Shown here: positions 35,801-47,400 of the stretch, piece by piece | Layout of the letters: every line of letters begins with the position of its first letter | How positions within the stretch are numbered: position 1 is the stretch's first letter | Origin: Fabrea salina | Lineage: Eukaryota; Ciliophora; Heterotrichea; Heterotrichida; Fabreidae | Direction of reading: 5' to 3' | Assembly: GCA_022984795.1 (NCBI GenBank) | Contig: JALIHJ010000032.1 | Span: 1-64,000, forward strand | DNA length: 64,000 nt | Notes under the pieces: generated by a model | The model's database searches: none | Seen by the model: the letters and a program-made list of their open reading frames with translations, nothing else | Told to the model about the DNA's origin: nothing | Translations under genes and position numbers: made by a program

Positions 35801-37559
35801 TTTGCTGTTTTATGGAGTTTTCGAGTTTCCTCAGCTCTTCGTTGACTGCTTCCTGTTCAGCTGCAGTGTGGTCTTTTGAAGAGAGTTCTTGGTACTTAAT
35901 GGCGTCGCTTTCTATTGTGTTGGGAATTCTGCACAAAAGCAAGTTAACTACAGTGCCCAAGAACTCCTGGCTGTCTTCTTTTATGAGTGTTGCTTTGGCT
36001 TGCAGCAAAAGTTGGTCGCGATTCCTCAACTCAATGTAGGTGCTCAGCACTATAGCTAAAAAGGTGTTGAGCAGTATGAAGAAAAACAAAGCCATAAACA
36101 CTATGAAGAAAAAGGGAGCTATTACTTCGTTGGCTTCTTTCATGTCGTCGTACTCAACCGACCCCAGTATCATGTCAAACAAAGTCAAAAAAGAACTTCC
36201 CAACGTAGAAAAAGCTTCTAGGTCCTTTCCAAAAGCCAAGTACCCCGTAAGTGCAAAGCCCGTCATCAACAACAAAGTAATAAAAGAAAAGTTTATGATG
36301 TCCCTTTTAGCTCCTCCAATCGTGTCAAACAGCACTCCGAAGGAAGGAAACTTGTTTTTGAGCACCACAATCACTTTGAAAGCCATCAAAAGCACAGCAG
36401 TGGCAGTCACTCTCACAAAAACCCGGAACTCCATTGCGTAGTCAATCAGTTCGTCAAGGTCTTCTCTCCGAGTAACAGGCAACTTAACTTTGCCAATGCG
36501 GGTCACAACGATGTCCAAGAACAAAGAAATAGAAGCCACCACAAGAACCACCGAAATGATTTCAATGTACTCGTGCCACACAATGTCGAGTTTGAGTTTG
36601 GTCCAAAGAGTTTTGCAACTCCTCAAAAGGTTCTGCAGTAGTTTGTAGACTTGGAGCACCAGTCCTACTGCGTATATCACAAAAAGAGTTGCAATGGTAG
36701 TGAAGCCTTCTTCCCAAACTTCAAAGATTTCAGGAAAGATCCCTGAGGTCCCTGAACTCGCTTTGAAGTTCCCTGCACTTGTCCTCTCGAAGATCTGGTA
36801 GTAGTAAAGCGTAGTGTACTGGTTGTGGTTGTGGATTATAACTTCCACAGCCATTGAACTGAACTTGTTAGCGTCAAGCCAAAAAGGCCTCATCACTCTC
36901 CACTTGTAAAGGGAGTCCTGCAAGTCCATGTTCATGAAATAAGCAGTGTAGCCTCCTCCGTTCCTGAACCCACCCTTTTCTTCGTAAGTCCAAATGTTGA
37001 GGTCTTGGGTGAACTCTTGTTTGTTCTCTTTCCCAGGCTCTATGTTTGGGTCTTTCCTTACTGTGCCAGAAGCTCCTTGGTATTCTTCAAAGGGGTTCTG
37101 TTGCAGTTCATTGAGTTTAAGAGTAAACCTGACTCCTACTATGTAGTTGAAGTAGTTCATGAACTCATCGTTGAAGCTTTGCTGGAAGAAGTTGTGTCTT
37201 AAGTAGTCGTCAAGGTCTTTTTCGTTTTCTACGTCAGCAAAGTACTTGTTGGGGTCCACGTTCCACTGGGTCTGTTCATAGTAGTTCTTGACAGCAGTAG
37301 TGAGCCAGGAAACCCTTTCTACTTTGTTGATGAACATGCACAGAACTATGAACACGAAGGACACCACCACGGACAAGTACACTCCTTTCACGTTAACTGG
37401 AGTTTCCTCTAGGGACTTTTCTAGGTTTCTTTCAATGGCTTGCAACTTCTCTTTGACTTTTGCTTTTTGTGCATCGTTCAGTTGAACCTTTTCTAGCTTT
37501 GAACTCAAACTGGTCCTTTTGGGGTTTAGTTTTTCAGGGGAAGTTTCAACAGGGTCCAT
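32817..37559 (-). CDS. Fused tandem polycystin-2 (TRPP)-like channel, 12 TM
   Basis: The 1580-aa protein contains two complete polycystin-type channel units in one chain. Unit 1 has S1 at about 58-78, an extracellular polycystin (TOP) domain with VENEKDLDDYLRHNFF and YYYQIFERTSAG, S2-S6 to about 520 and a pore near 460 (FLTLFDMILGSVEY). Unit 2 has S1 near 653 (MIIYLCFILVAITVALM), a second TOP domain (about 680-890), S2-S6 and a pore near 1115 (SLVACYNMLLGEYD). Both pore motifs resemble the FRIILGDFDF region of PKD2. The C-terminal 350 aa are cytosolic, ending in a coiled coil. Known polycystins have one unit and form tetramers; two units would let dimers form the channel, as in two-pore channels. 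The start is ATG 37559 and the stop is 3 bp before the next gene. Confidence 0.88.
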   Translation of the reverse strand: MDPVETSPEKLNPKRTSLSSKLEKVQLNDAQKAKVKEKLQAIERNLEKSLEETPVNVKGVYLSVVVSFVFIVLCMFINKVERVSWLTTAVKNYYEQTQWNVDPNKYFADVENEKDLDDYLRHNFFQQSFNDEFMNYFNYIVGVRFTLKLNELQQNPFEEYQGASGTVRKDPNIEPGKENKQEFTQDLNIWTYEEKGGFRNGGGYTAYFMNMDLQDSLYKWRVMRPFWLDANKFSSMAVEVIIHNHNQYTTLYYYQIFERTSAGNFKASSGTSGIFPEIFEVWEEGFTTIATLFVIYAVGLVLQVYKLLQNLLRSCKTLWTKLKLDIVWHEYIEIISVVLVVASISLFLDIVVTRIGKVKLPVTRREDLDELIDYAMEFRVFVRVTATAVLLMAFKVIVVLKNKFPSFGVLFDTIGGAKRDIINFSFITLLLMTGFALTGYLAFGKDLEAFSTLGSSFLTLFDMILGSVEYDDMKEANEVIAPFFFIVFMALFFFILLNTFLAIVLSTYIELRNRDQLLLQAKATLIKEDSQEFLGTVVNLLLCRIPNTIESDAIKYQELSSKDHTAAEQEAVNEELRKLENSIKQQSKQNIAEVTKYNIGQISQRESSKLLTREQYMAKLKNCIQKIEEEKLKTKIHNQISENDVDYNFGLVKEMIIYLCFILVAITVALMRLRIGDSFKLFEVAHQAVEEPYMTYYGSQIKLQNVNNDRRAYEYLRDVFVPLLEQEVVFSQNHYLGEVLARATLRRIDFQGNNNPFSKEVIDFWVDPWVSEYSSKEFVGSASNETYPYVPSGTTETFQQQGGFVFTFKKGEDHTELINQLEEDRILDKYGKVLALEWVWYNPNLNLYTYNYLTFDNWSSGQLDTAFHSYTVELDIYQNSTIRAVFELLFVGFTFYYCFMELREWWGVWRALDQERQEKEKKRKLVKQLLKKFNGASEESKGCGAIVGFLGKHLKAFVRKLVLLVWQFIRSVLGYLQKDPFNILDSISIALSFIMVVYIIQLMTSEFTRNFELPAEGSAYIGEFELTNRTLISLRSIAAYNCLIIFLRQLQFFKFSKKLSLLTDILESAKLDILFFIAMFMIVLFAYALMGYLLLGHYDSKFLTVSDSLVACYNMLLGEYDRENIELADQVLGSVFFVTFMILFNLILLNMFIAIVGAHFENIKEEEDLEGENSKSAQEAREQLMRKGFFGKILHVIKCKLEKKEKLYENQSFEEHSELLSAGLHKEPQPKLEVEDFEVQKIKNFDYSAVSWMKVLEKTLFENSSGDLYLPNFKRGLGQEDFQLVTPARVEEVCFLPEEIWVSEPPLEKLRIWKQLSIGHSNYLICERNRAIQTGGEMPDEASLSPKQQKLWEVTSREHQLSMWIGKERLDDSERVALWNSTTFSKEKLNPEALEWNSQEQRSFWSSQTHESKLKIMHQVLQDSSKVSKAIRKSKEPIKLALSHKELLKDTRLMLWVTLSVEDKSKLNLYINEPDSVEADMLSYMILTERKLNVFSLDEADELLSKLVDSKLYDKLSELCSYQAEVSANTGNEQRLQGANSDISGLEEYKSYLKESISSAQEHQKKLKRRVMELERKLDK

Positions 37560-37586
37560 CCTTAATATTATAAAACGAATACTTAT

Positions 37587-38405
37587 CTAAATAGGTTCCC
37601 AGAAAGGAGAGAACTTAGGAACCCTTGTTTGGTAGTTGTGGTACTTGCTTCCAAAGAACTCCAGGAGTGTTTTTTCTTCGTACCTAAGTAGCAGTTACTG
37701 GATTCTGTCTTTAAAGAATTTTTGAGAAGCTTTGTAAAAAGCAACAACGCACAGGGGGTTGCCCAGCATCACCTGAGTACCTACACTCCACAAGAACCAC
37801 CCAAAGTAACTAGGGTGTCTGCAGAACCTACTTAAGTTTTACGAGTAAAAGCCGTTGTCAACTAACTTGTGTTCTCTGGCCTTTTCAACTCGGATTCTGT
37901 GGTGGAAGTTTGCTCCAGCCTGGATTTGAGACCCTATTCTGAAGAAGTGCCCAACTGCCACTATAGGCACTCCAGTCCAAAAAACCAAGTAAAAGTGGAG
38001 TGGCAGGAAGTACAGTAGAAAGTGCTCAACTACACTGAGTGAGATTGCTAAGTTGTACTCCATGCTGTGGTTAAGCAAGTAAGCTACTTAGCACTTACTG
38101 TCGAAGTCAGAGTGTTTGGGGTGGAAGTAGGACTGGCACAAAAAGTCTCCTACGTGGAAGAGTCCCAGGGAACTAACGTACACACTCAAAGCTAAACTCC
38201 ACTCTGACTGCCACCCAAACACCTCCCAGCACGCGTGAACTAAGTTAAGTATTCCAAAAGAAGTCCCTGCAATGCCAAAGAAAGAGTGCTTGAGGTCAAA
38301 GCGTCCAAAGTACAAAGAAACTCCCAAAACTGCCAGAGACAAGTAGTACGGAATAAAGTATAGCCCAATTCCTAACAAGCTGTACCAAAAAAGCAACCTT
38401 TCCAT
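37587..38405 (-). CDS. ICMT: Isoprenylcysteine carboxyl methyltransferase (ICMT/Ste14)
   Basis: Four exons joined over three 15-nt introns give a 257-aa membrane enzyme. ICMT methylates the prenylated cysteine of CaaX proteins such as Ras at the ER, using S-adenosylmethionine. The start is ATG 38403-38405 (MERLLFWYSLLGIG). Several N-terminal spans are followed by LGLFHVGDFLCQSYFHPKHS, LLNHSMEYNLAISLSVVEHF, the SAM-binding HRIRVEKAREHKLVDNGFYS joined to FCRHPSYFGWFLWSVGTQ, then NPLCVVAFY and the C terminus YEEKTLLEFFGSKYHNYQTR with VPKF. The spliced protein aligns along the whole length with human ICMT (284). It is divergent, 32 bp from the dynein gene. Confidence 0.95.
37684..37698 (-). other. 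15-nt intron 3 of ICMT
   Basis: Minus-strand GTAACTGCTACTTAG. It joins DRIQ to YEEKTLLEFFG in frame. A at position 10. Confidence 0.93.
37828..37842 (-). other. 15-nt intron 2 of ICMT
   Basis: Minus-strand GTAAAACTTAAGTAG. It joins HKLVDNGFYS to FCRHPSYFGW in frame. A at position 10. Confidence 0.93.
38084..38098 (-). other. 15-nt intron 1 of ICMT
   Basis: Minus-strand GTAAGTGCTAAGTAG. It joins PKHSDFD to TYLLNHSMEYN in frame. A at position 10. Confidence 0.93.
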
Positions 38406-38437
38406 GATTAAAGCACTAGAATTCAAATAATATTAAA

Positions 38438-41400
38438 ATGGAAAGAACCGACCGTTCTCTAAGTAAGATCTGCAACTCCCTCACTTCAATAATCGACTCA
38501 GAAAAAGACTTTTCGCCTGCAAAGACTTACCAAGACATTTCCAGTATAGAAACCCGCAAAATGGACTTTACTACAGTGCGCTCAACTGAAGAAATGACCC
38601 AAACTTTAACTCACAAGAAGTCAGGACGCCAACTAGTCCAGGTCCAGAAAATGTAAGAGTTACTTAGTTCGAGGAAGTCCTCCAGCAAACTCAAACCTAA
38701 GCCTCCTTCTCAAAAACCAGACAAACAGCACACCCACAGGGGCAGGAAACTCAAAAAGTCCCGGGTTTCTGCCAAGTCGCCTGTTCCCCAACGCCCTAGT
38801 AAGTCGCCCCTAAGAACAGGCTCCAAGTCTCCAGAACGTAACTTAAGCCAGAACCCCCGAGAGCAGGTTGCAGAACTCCTGATGGTTTCTAAACAAAACC
38901 AGTACTTGCCAATTGCTCTTCAAAAAAAGTACGTGGACAAACGCCTTGTCTTCATGCCTTACGAAAACCCTCCAGACGACCCCTCTGGTTCAGTGGTCTT
39001 CAGCAAACAGGGCTTTTTCGAAATTCCTTCTGAAAAAAACAAACCTTCTAAGTTCACTTCTAAAAAAGAATACGTGATGGAAAGCTACTACAAAGACTTT
39101 TTTTCAGAACTGCCTCTTGTCAAGAACTTCTTCAAACGGAAACTCCTCAACAAGTGGTTGCTGGTCACCCGCTCTAACCACTTTAAAGCAACTAGGTGGA
39201 CTCTTTCGGAGAATTTCTGGGGAGCCCACAGAATGTACGCTAAGCACTTTCCTTCAGTTAAGTCGCAGTTAGTTGCTGTTTCGGAAATGAGAGGCGTGAG
39301 TCTAGAAGAAAACTTAGTTTACGGCAAAAGACAAAGCCAATTCGCAGCCAAACAAAAGTCCCACTTACAAGAACTCACTAAAGTCTTCGACACTTGCAGC
39401 CAGAGTCTAGTGGAGACACTAGAACAACTCTCTCGGGAATGCGAACAGGTGAAGGCAGACCAAAAACAAGAAATGGTCAACAAACTCATCACTGAACGAC
39501 TGCAACGCAGAAAAGACCCCTTCGTTGGCCTCAACAGAACCCAGAAAGAACTCCAAAGTCCAGAGAACAAGCACGACTTTTTAAGCGACTCTTTTTTAGG
39601 GTACGTCCGAGTAGCTTACTTCCACTCTGTGATTGACTCAGTAGAGTCTACTTACCAGAAAGTAAAAAGAACTATTTGTGGGCAGCGGAAGCCCAGGTTT
39701 GAACACATAGTTTACATTGGCAAAGAAATTGGAATGGACCCAGACATAGACGAGCAGAAAGAACTAGTGCTTGAACTCCATCCAGAACTTCAAAAAGCAC
39801 CTACTCGACACCAGCGGACTGGCTTTTTTTCATTCTTGCTTCCACAGTCTGGTTAAGTTCAGACACTACAAGTTGAGTTACACTGACTACATCAAAGACA
39901 TTCTGGAGAAGGACTCCAAGAGTCACAAGTGCTTCGCTGAAATAGAAAACCAAGTCACTAAAGACGTAGAAACTGCCAAGCAGTACGTGATGGGTTTCAA
40001 GCACTTAGAAGAAGTCAAGCAGGAAGGCCAGAAGTGGCTTGGGCAAATCAGGAGTTTAGAGTTCGACGCTTTGACTTTCTACCGAGAAAACTACCAAAAG
40101 TGCAATGCTTACTCAGAACAAATCGAAGAAATCCCTAACTTCAACTCCATTTCAGGAGTCATCACTATTGAAACAGCTTCACTCAGGAACGAACTTTTGG
40201 TGATTCCCAGAACAGTTACCTCAGCTTTGAGAGAAAGACTCTTAGGAATGATCACTCAAGAAAGTTCAGAACTCCGGTCAGAGTTAATGAAGCAGCACAA
40301 AGTTCTGGAAGAAAAGTCCAGCACCCTTCCTGGGTTCATTGAGCAAGTCAGGGCCCTTAAGCTCCAAAAAGAACAACTGCAAGACTGGGAGTCCAAACTG
40401 GCCTTTATAAAAGAGTGCATGAGTCTGTGCAGACGCCAGTCCTTGTCCATTCCTGCAAACCTAAGTTCTTCAGTTGAGGAGTGTTCTTCAATCATTAAGT
40501 CCTTTCCCTGCAAGTTCCAAGGAGTTGAAGCCCACTACGAAGAGTACAAGGGTTTCTTTGAAGACCAACTGGACAGGAACTCTGCTAAGTTGGGCAGGAA
40601 AATCAAGAAGTTCGAAACTAAGTACATAGAAAGGTACCTGAAAGAACCTGAACGGCTCCAAAACACCTCAGCAGTGGCCAACGAACTTGAGAAGCGAGAA
40701 GAAGCCCTAGCTACTATGAAACAGCGAGTGGAGGCTTTTGAGGAGTTTGAAAAGGAACTTAGTTCAGTCAGAGGAGCTAGTGCTAAAGAACTCCAGTGCC
40801 GGAAAGACTTTGAGTTGCTGTTTGCTCTCCACTGCGACACTCTGAAGCTCTGGAAACTAGTGGGGTTCTGGCGGACCCGGATGAACCAGTGGCTGACTAC
40901 TCCTTTCCAGGACCTGAACGTTTCTAAGATGGCCAAAAAACTCAGCATGATTTCTGAACGTTTGAGGCCAGACTGTTACTCGAGTGTGCTTTTCTTGAAA
41001 ACGAGCGAAAGCATTGCAAAGGTGATCAACGAGGAGATCAGTGAACTCTTGTGCATGTGTGACACACTCAAAGACCTCAAAAGCGAAGCACTCAAGCCCA
41101 GGCACTGGGAAATCATTTTGAAAATGATAAGAAAGCCCCACCTGATGAACCAACCGTTTACACTGAAAGAACTCAAAGAGTGCAGTATTTCACTGTACTC
41201 TTCCAAGATCAGCCAAATCACCCAGGAAGCCAAAGCTGAGTCAGACCACGAGTCCTTACTTAGTGAAATCAAAGACTTTTGGTCACGAACCAAAGTACAA
41301 ACAGAGTCCTACAAAGACCGACTGGACAACTACGTGCTTTCAGACACCCAAGAAATCGAGCAAGGCATAGAAGAACACATGCTGATCGTTGAGAAACTCA

Positions 41401-44400
41401 GGAAGAACTTCTTCTTGGAGCACATACTGACTGAAGTAGAAGAGTGGAAAGAAAAACTAGAAACCATGAAAACAGTACTTGGACTCTGGCTGGCTTCCCA
41501 GAAGTCCTGGCTTGAACTCTTGCCTATTTTTGGGTCTGAAAAGATCCAAGACAACCTGCCTGAACAGTTTGAAAACTTCAAAGACTTGCAACTTAAGTTC
41601 AAAAAAACTATCTGGACTGCCCAAGAAAACCCCAATGCTTGCTTTAACTTGCTAGTTGCTAACAGACAGCAGCTTTTTTCTGAGTTGGTGGAAGGGTTCT
41701 CAGAAATCAGAAAGCACATAAAGGACTTTCTGGAAGCTAGACGGGCCAACTTCGCAAGGTTCTTCTTCATGTCAGACTTGGAACTTCTGGAGTTCCTGAG
41801 TGGAGTTCACTCTCACACTGAGTACGACAAGCACCTAAGTTGCATATTCCCTGGAGCCAAACGGCTTTACATTACTGAAGTGCCTGAGTCACAAGGAAGT
41901 CCCTGCATGGACTCTTTTCCATTCAACTTCTTTTCACCAGCAGCTAGTGACCTGATCGACCCCTTTGAGTTCAGTGAAGCAGTGGTTCCAGCTGACACAC
42001 AAAACTCCTTGCAAATTAAAGGGTTTATAGGACTTAACGGGGAACTCCTTCTATTTGAACAAGGAGTGGAAGTCCACGAAAACGCTGAAGACTGGCTGAG
42101 TGAAGTAGAAGTTCAGATGAAGGAGTCTTTGTCGAAAGCTGTAGGTTTTGCAGTTGCGACTTTTCCCAAACTGAGTTTGGACGAGTGGGTTCTGGACTAC
42201 TCACAACAAACTGTGATATCAGCCATCAACTTAATCATTACTCACGAGATCACAGAACTCTTTGAAGAGAACAACCTGTCTGAAAAAGACTCAGACAGCG
42301 AAACCCTGATTGACCCTGAAGAACCACTGCCTGAAGTCTTTGAAGAACACTTCAGTAAAGTGTTTTTTGCAAGTGTGGGGGAAACTAACTCTATGAACGA
42401 AAGCAAAGAGTTCCTTATGCAGTACTTACAAAGCAAAACTCTCAAAGGACTGTGCCTGCGACTCCAGTTTTGGGTGAACCAAATTGTGAAGTCAGTTACT
42501 TGTGACAGGGACTCGGTTAACAGACTGAGTCCTGCCAACTTAGTTGTTTTGCGCTCACTTGTGCACTTTCTTTGCTACGAAAGAGACGCAGTTTCTAACT
42601 TAGCTGAGCGATCTGTGGTTGACGTCAACGACTTTGAGTGGCAAAAAAACGTAAGGACTTACTGGGACCCTGAAAAGAACTTTTGCAGCATTGAGTGTGG
42701 GGGCTTTAAAATGATCCAAGGAACTGAGTACCTCGGAACTAGTTACCGAATGCTGTGCTCGCCACTAACTACTAAGTACTTTTTGTACTTAAGTGGAGCC
42801 ATTAGGGAAACTTCCTCGCTAGTATTTAGAACCAACACAAGTGAGGAAACTATTAGCGAGTTCTTTGAGGAGTTTTCTAGTATCTGTGGAGTCAGTAGCA
42901 AAAGCATTTACCTTTCAACCAATACAGAAATGGAGTTTTTGATGCAGTGCTTGAACGGAGTAGCTCTGACTTCTACTTGGGGGAACTTCGAGCACCTGGA
43001 CAACTTAAGCATGAAGGACTTCCAGGTGCTTATGAAGGAAATCCAAATGATTCAGCAGCAGTTTTTGATAGCTGAAACTGTTGAAGAAAGCGGAGTTTCA
43101 GTTAAGAAACTAGAAAAAAGCAGCTTGATAGAAAAGTCAGACACTTCACTGAGGTACAACTACAGCGAACTCAAGGTGGGTTCAGTTGACTCAGTGTTTG
43201 TAGTTATGGGGAGTTTGTCTCCCAAACAAAACTTATCAGACTCCTTACTAGAGAGTTTGAAAACCTCCTTCAGAAGCATAGAACTCTACCGCCCCGACAT
43301 AGGCTACATTGCAGCTGTGGCTTTGATCCGAGAAGGGTTCAGGCACTACAGACCACTAAGTGAGTCCTTAGAAACCCTTTCGAAACTCATAGTGGAAAAA
43401 CTAGGAGACTACATTGGGATGTCGCGAAGAGACACCCTGAACATTGTGGTTTTGGCCAAAAGAATTATGGAGAAGGGACAAGACTTGCAAGCAGCTGAAA
43501 GCACTGCAGTGATCAGAGCAGCTAGGATGTTTCTTTCGGAACGTTTCAGGTTTAAACTCGAAAAAGTAGACTCAGTGCTTGACGAGTGCGTTAAAAAGTC
43601 CTTTAAGTTCAGGTTGCGGCAAAACTTGCAGTTCCAGGAACTAAGGAACGAACTTGAACAAGCTTGCCACAAGTTACTTCTGGAGTACCAAGACTTCCAA
43701 GTGGACTTGGCGCAGGAACTCTACCTTAGTTTGAAGATGAGCAAGGTCACAGTTGTAGTGGGTGAGGAACACTGTGGCAAGTCGACTATAGTGTCTATAC
43801 TAAGCACTGCTTTGGAAAGTCTCAACCAAGTGCCTATTAAAAAGGTTGTGTTCAACCCCAACCTGTTCACGCCAGAAGAGTTGCTGGGGACAGCTGAGAA
43901 CGAAACTCCGCTTTTCGAAAAAATATGTGGCGAAGACAACAGTTGGTTGGTTCTAGAGTGCCAGAAACTCCAAAGGTGGTACTCCGACTCACTTTTGGGG
44001 CTGATGCAGAACTCTCCTTTAAGCATGAGTGAAAGCAAGTCTTTAGACCCCAAGGAAAAAACTACTGAGTTCTTTTCTTCCAAAAACGTTTTTTCGCACG
44101 TTAGAGTGGACTTCCCAGTGATTTTGGAAGTTAGCGACATTTCAAGTGCTTCGCCTTTTTTTGTAAGTCAAGTTTCGCTTTTGCCAGTGAAAGCCCAACC
44201 AGACTGGCAGTGCGTTGCTCGTTTGGGCACAGAAGAGTCCTGGATCCGCATGGGCGTAAGTTCGGAACTACTTAGAGGAACCATTGAAAAGCACTTTAGA
44301 GTGCTGGAAAAACTCAATAAGCACTTTAAACAGGACTGGAACATGTACTCGTTGACCTTTGCCTTCAAAAGAGTTTTAAGGAGTTTTGTTCAGGAAGGAG

Positions 44401-47400
44401 TGCTTAAGTACGGAGAGTACCTTGACCAAAAGGAAGGTTTGGCTTCGCTTGAAGAAATTAAGGAGTTCATTAGGAGTTCAGAGTCTTTCTACCTAAAGGA
44501 CATTAAGTCCCGACTAGAAACTGCAGTGATACTTGGGATTGTGTGGAGTTACGGAGTTTCTTTGGCAGAGCCTAAACGCAAGGAGTTCATTGGTGTGCTT
44601 AAAACCTGCAACATTAAAATATCTATTCCTTTAGAAGAGGTTTTTGAGCACTGGATGAACTGGGAAAACGTTAAGTTCAAAAGGTTCATTCGGGAAGAGT
44701 CTTTGGGAGGGGTAGAAAGGGCTCTTTACTTGTGCAGCCAGTTGCCAGGCACCCACTTTAGTTTGAGTGGCGAAGGTGCTTCTTTGGCTGTTGGGAGACT
44801 GGACTGCGAAGTGTTTACACTCAAACCACAAGTGGGCCTTAAGCACCTGCAAAACAAACTTCCAGGAGTCTCCTGTGTAGTAGTAGAAGACCTCCACTTG
44901 GACCAAGTGTACAACAAAGGAGTTTCAGAAGCTGTGAAAACTTGGATGAAGTGGAAGGGGTACTACGACTCCTCAGGGGACTTCAGGAGTCTTAAAAACT
45001 TAACTTTTGTTTTGACAGGAAGTGCTAGTTCCTGGGCCAACCCAGTGTACGTAGACGCTCCCAGCAGTTCTTACTTTAAAGAAAAGCTCATTAACTCAGT
45101 GTACAACAACCAACTCAAAATAAGTTCACTTGTGCAGAGGTACTTAGGCATGATAGCCAGTGCCTGGGTGAAAGTCAAAAAGGAACTGCAAACTAAAGAG
45201 TGCAACTTCAACAGACTACTTCTGAACTTCACCCGGATGGTTAACTTCAGCAAGAACCTAGAAGTCCAGGCTCTAAAAACTACTAAGGAAGAAGAACTTG
45301 TTTGCCAGGCCATCAAGTTTGAACTTAGGAAAACCCTCAGAGACGCCCTCAAGGAAAAAAAGGTGTTTGACACCAAACTCAAAGAAGTCCTCCAAAGCAA
45401 GTTTAACGTAAACTTGCAGAGCAATGCTGTGTTTGGGAACTACTTGCTGGAATGCCCACCTAAGTTCAACATGCAAATTAAGTACCAAAGGTTTGAAGAC
45501 TTCAACCAAATCCAACAAGCCCTTCTCGAAAGGGTTCCTGAGATGGGCAAGTTCAGTTTGCACCGGAACAACCTAGAAAACATTCTGAGTTTGAGTCGGA
45601 GTCTGCACACTGACGACATGCACACCTTTATTTTGAGTCCTTCAGGACAGGGCATTTACGAGTGCATCCAAGTTGCTTGCTTTTTAAGAGGAGCTAGAGT
45701 CATTGAGCCCTCTTCTGAAAAGTTTGCTCAGTCTTTCCAAAACGCACTTGTTTCAGTGCTCCACAACATAAAGTCACACCCTCACACAGTGCTTCTGATT
45801 CAGCACTACAGTGACTTTTCCCACTTGGACTTAGTTCACTCCTTCATTGCCAACGAGGACTTTCTGTGGGAACAGTACTCAAAACGCATAGAAATCCTCG
45901 AAAAAGAAAGACTCCAGAACAAAGGCAGCAAAGACCTCGTGCAGTCAGGCCTTAACTTGATTCGCAAGTACCTGCACTTAGTAGTGGTGGTTGAAGAAGT
46001 CCAGGTAATGGAAAAACTCCTAGAAAGGTACCCCTTAGTTCTGGAAAAGTGCGACATAATCAGGGAAAAGTCCCACCTGGACTTTGGAGAACTCACGCTT
46101 TTGGGAGAAAAGTTCCTTTACAACAAAGGATTCGACTCAGTACTGGCAGACAGAACAGTGGAGTTGTTTCTGTACGTTAAAAGCACCATAGACAACTTCA
46201 ACCAAAAACAGAACTTTTCCAACAGGAACATAGGAGAAGCGAAGCAAGGAGAGTTCATTAGTGTAAAGCGTTTGTTTGAGTTCCTAGAGTTGTTTTCTGA
46301 AATGTTCTACAGAAGGAAAGCAGCTCTGCAGACCAAGAAAAAACAACTTGCTGAAGTCTACGACACCTTAAGGGACTTAGAACGCCTCCACGAAAAGTCA
46401 GTTAAACACATGCCCAACTTGCAACAACAAGCAATGCAAACCAACTCCAGCATCAAACAAACCAAAGACAAAACTGAAGAGTTAACTGCTAAAATAGAAG
46501 CTAAACAACAGTTTATTGAAGCCAAACTCCAACAAGTTGCTAACTTAACTGAAGAACTCAACTCAATTCAACAGGAAAACAACCAGTTACTCACTCCTGT
46601 TGAGCACAAGATCGCCCAGTCTTACCAAGCCCTTAAAAAGTACGACTTTGAAAAAAGCAACTTTGTAGGTACTTTGAAACTGGTCTCTGGAGCTGAGTCC
46701 CGAGAAGCTATTCTGAAAGCACTTGAAGAAAGGCATTTTGGAGAGTTTCCGCACTCAGTGTCAAGTAAGCTCTTCGAAACTGCCCAAGAGTACGAAGCCA
46801 CTGAAATGGGCTTTTTGGACAAAACTGTGTTTGAGTACTTATTTAACCTCGCCAAAAGACTCCAACTGGTCAAAGTGATAAGTCCCCAAATAGCCAAAGC
46901 CAAAGAAACAGCCAAACAAATAGAAGACACCAAGACTGCAGTGGAGACTTCGCGTTCCCTAGTTGAAAGGATGCAGAAGGAACTTGAGGAACTAAGAGTC
47001 CAACAAGAAAAGTTCAAAGAAAGCCTTTCCTCACAAAAGGAACCTCTTAAAGACAGTGAAATTGCCCACATCCGAACTAACCAAATCATCTCTTCAGTAA
47101 ACCAACTCACTCAAAAAACTGCAGACCAACTAGAAGCAGTTATGGAGCAGCAAGAAAAAGTCCACGGCGACTGTTTAATCTTCACAACTAGTGTAGTGCT
47201 GTTGAACGTGTTTCCTCTGAACTACAGAGCTGAAATTAGGAGTTCGTTGGCTAAAGTTTTAGAAAACAACCAAATTATGTCTTCTGAGATTTGGCACGAG
47301 TCCCACTCAGAGTTCTTCAAGGACTTTTTAGAGCTCCTCGGGTTCAAAACTAAGCTCCCCAAGATACTGGAGCCTTCTTCAGCCTACGAAGCTTTGCTTA

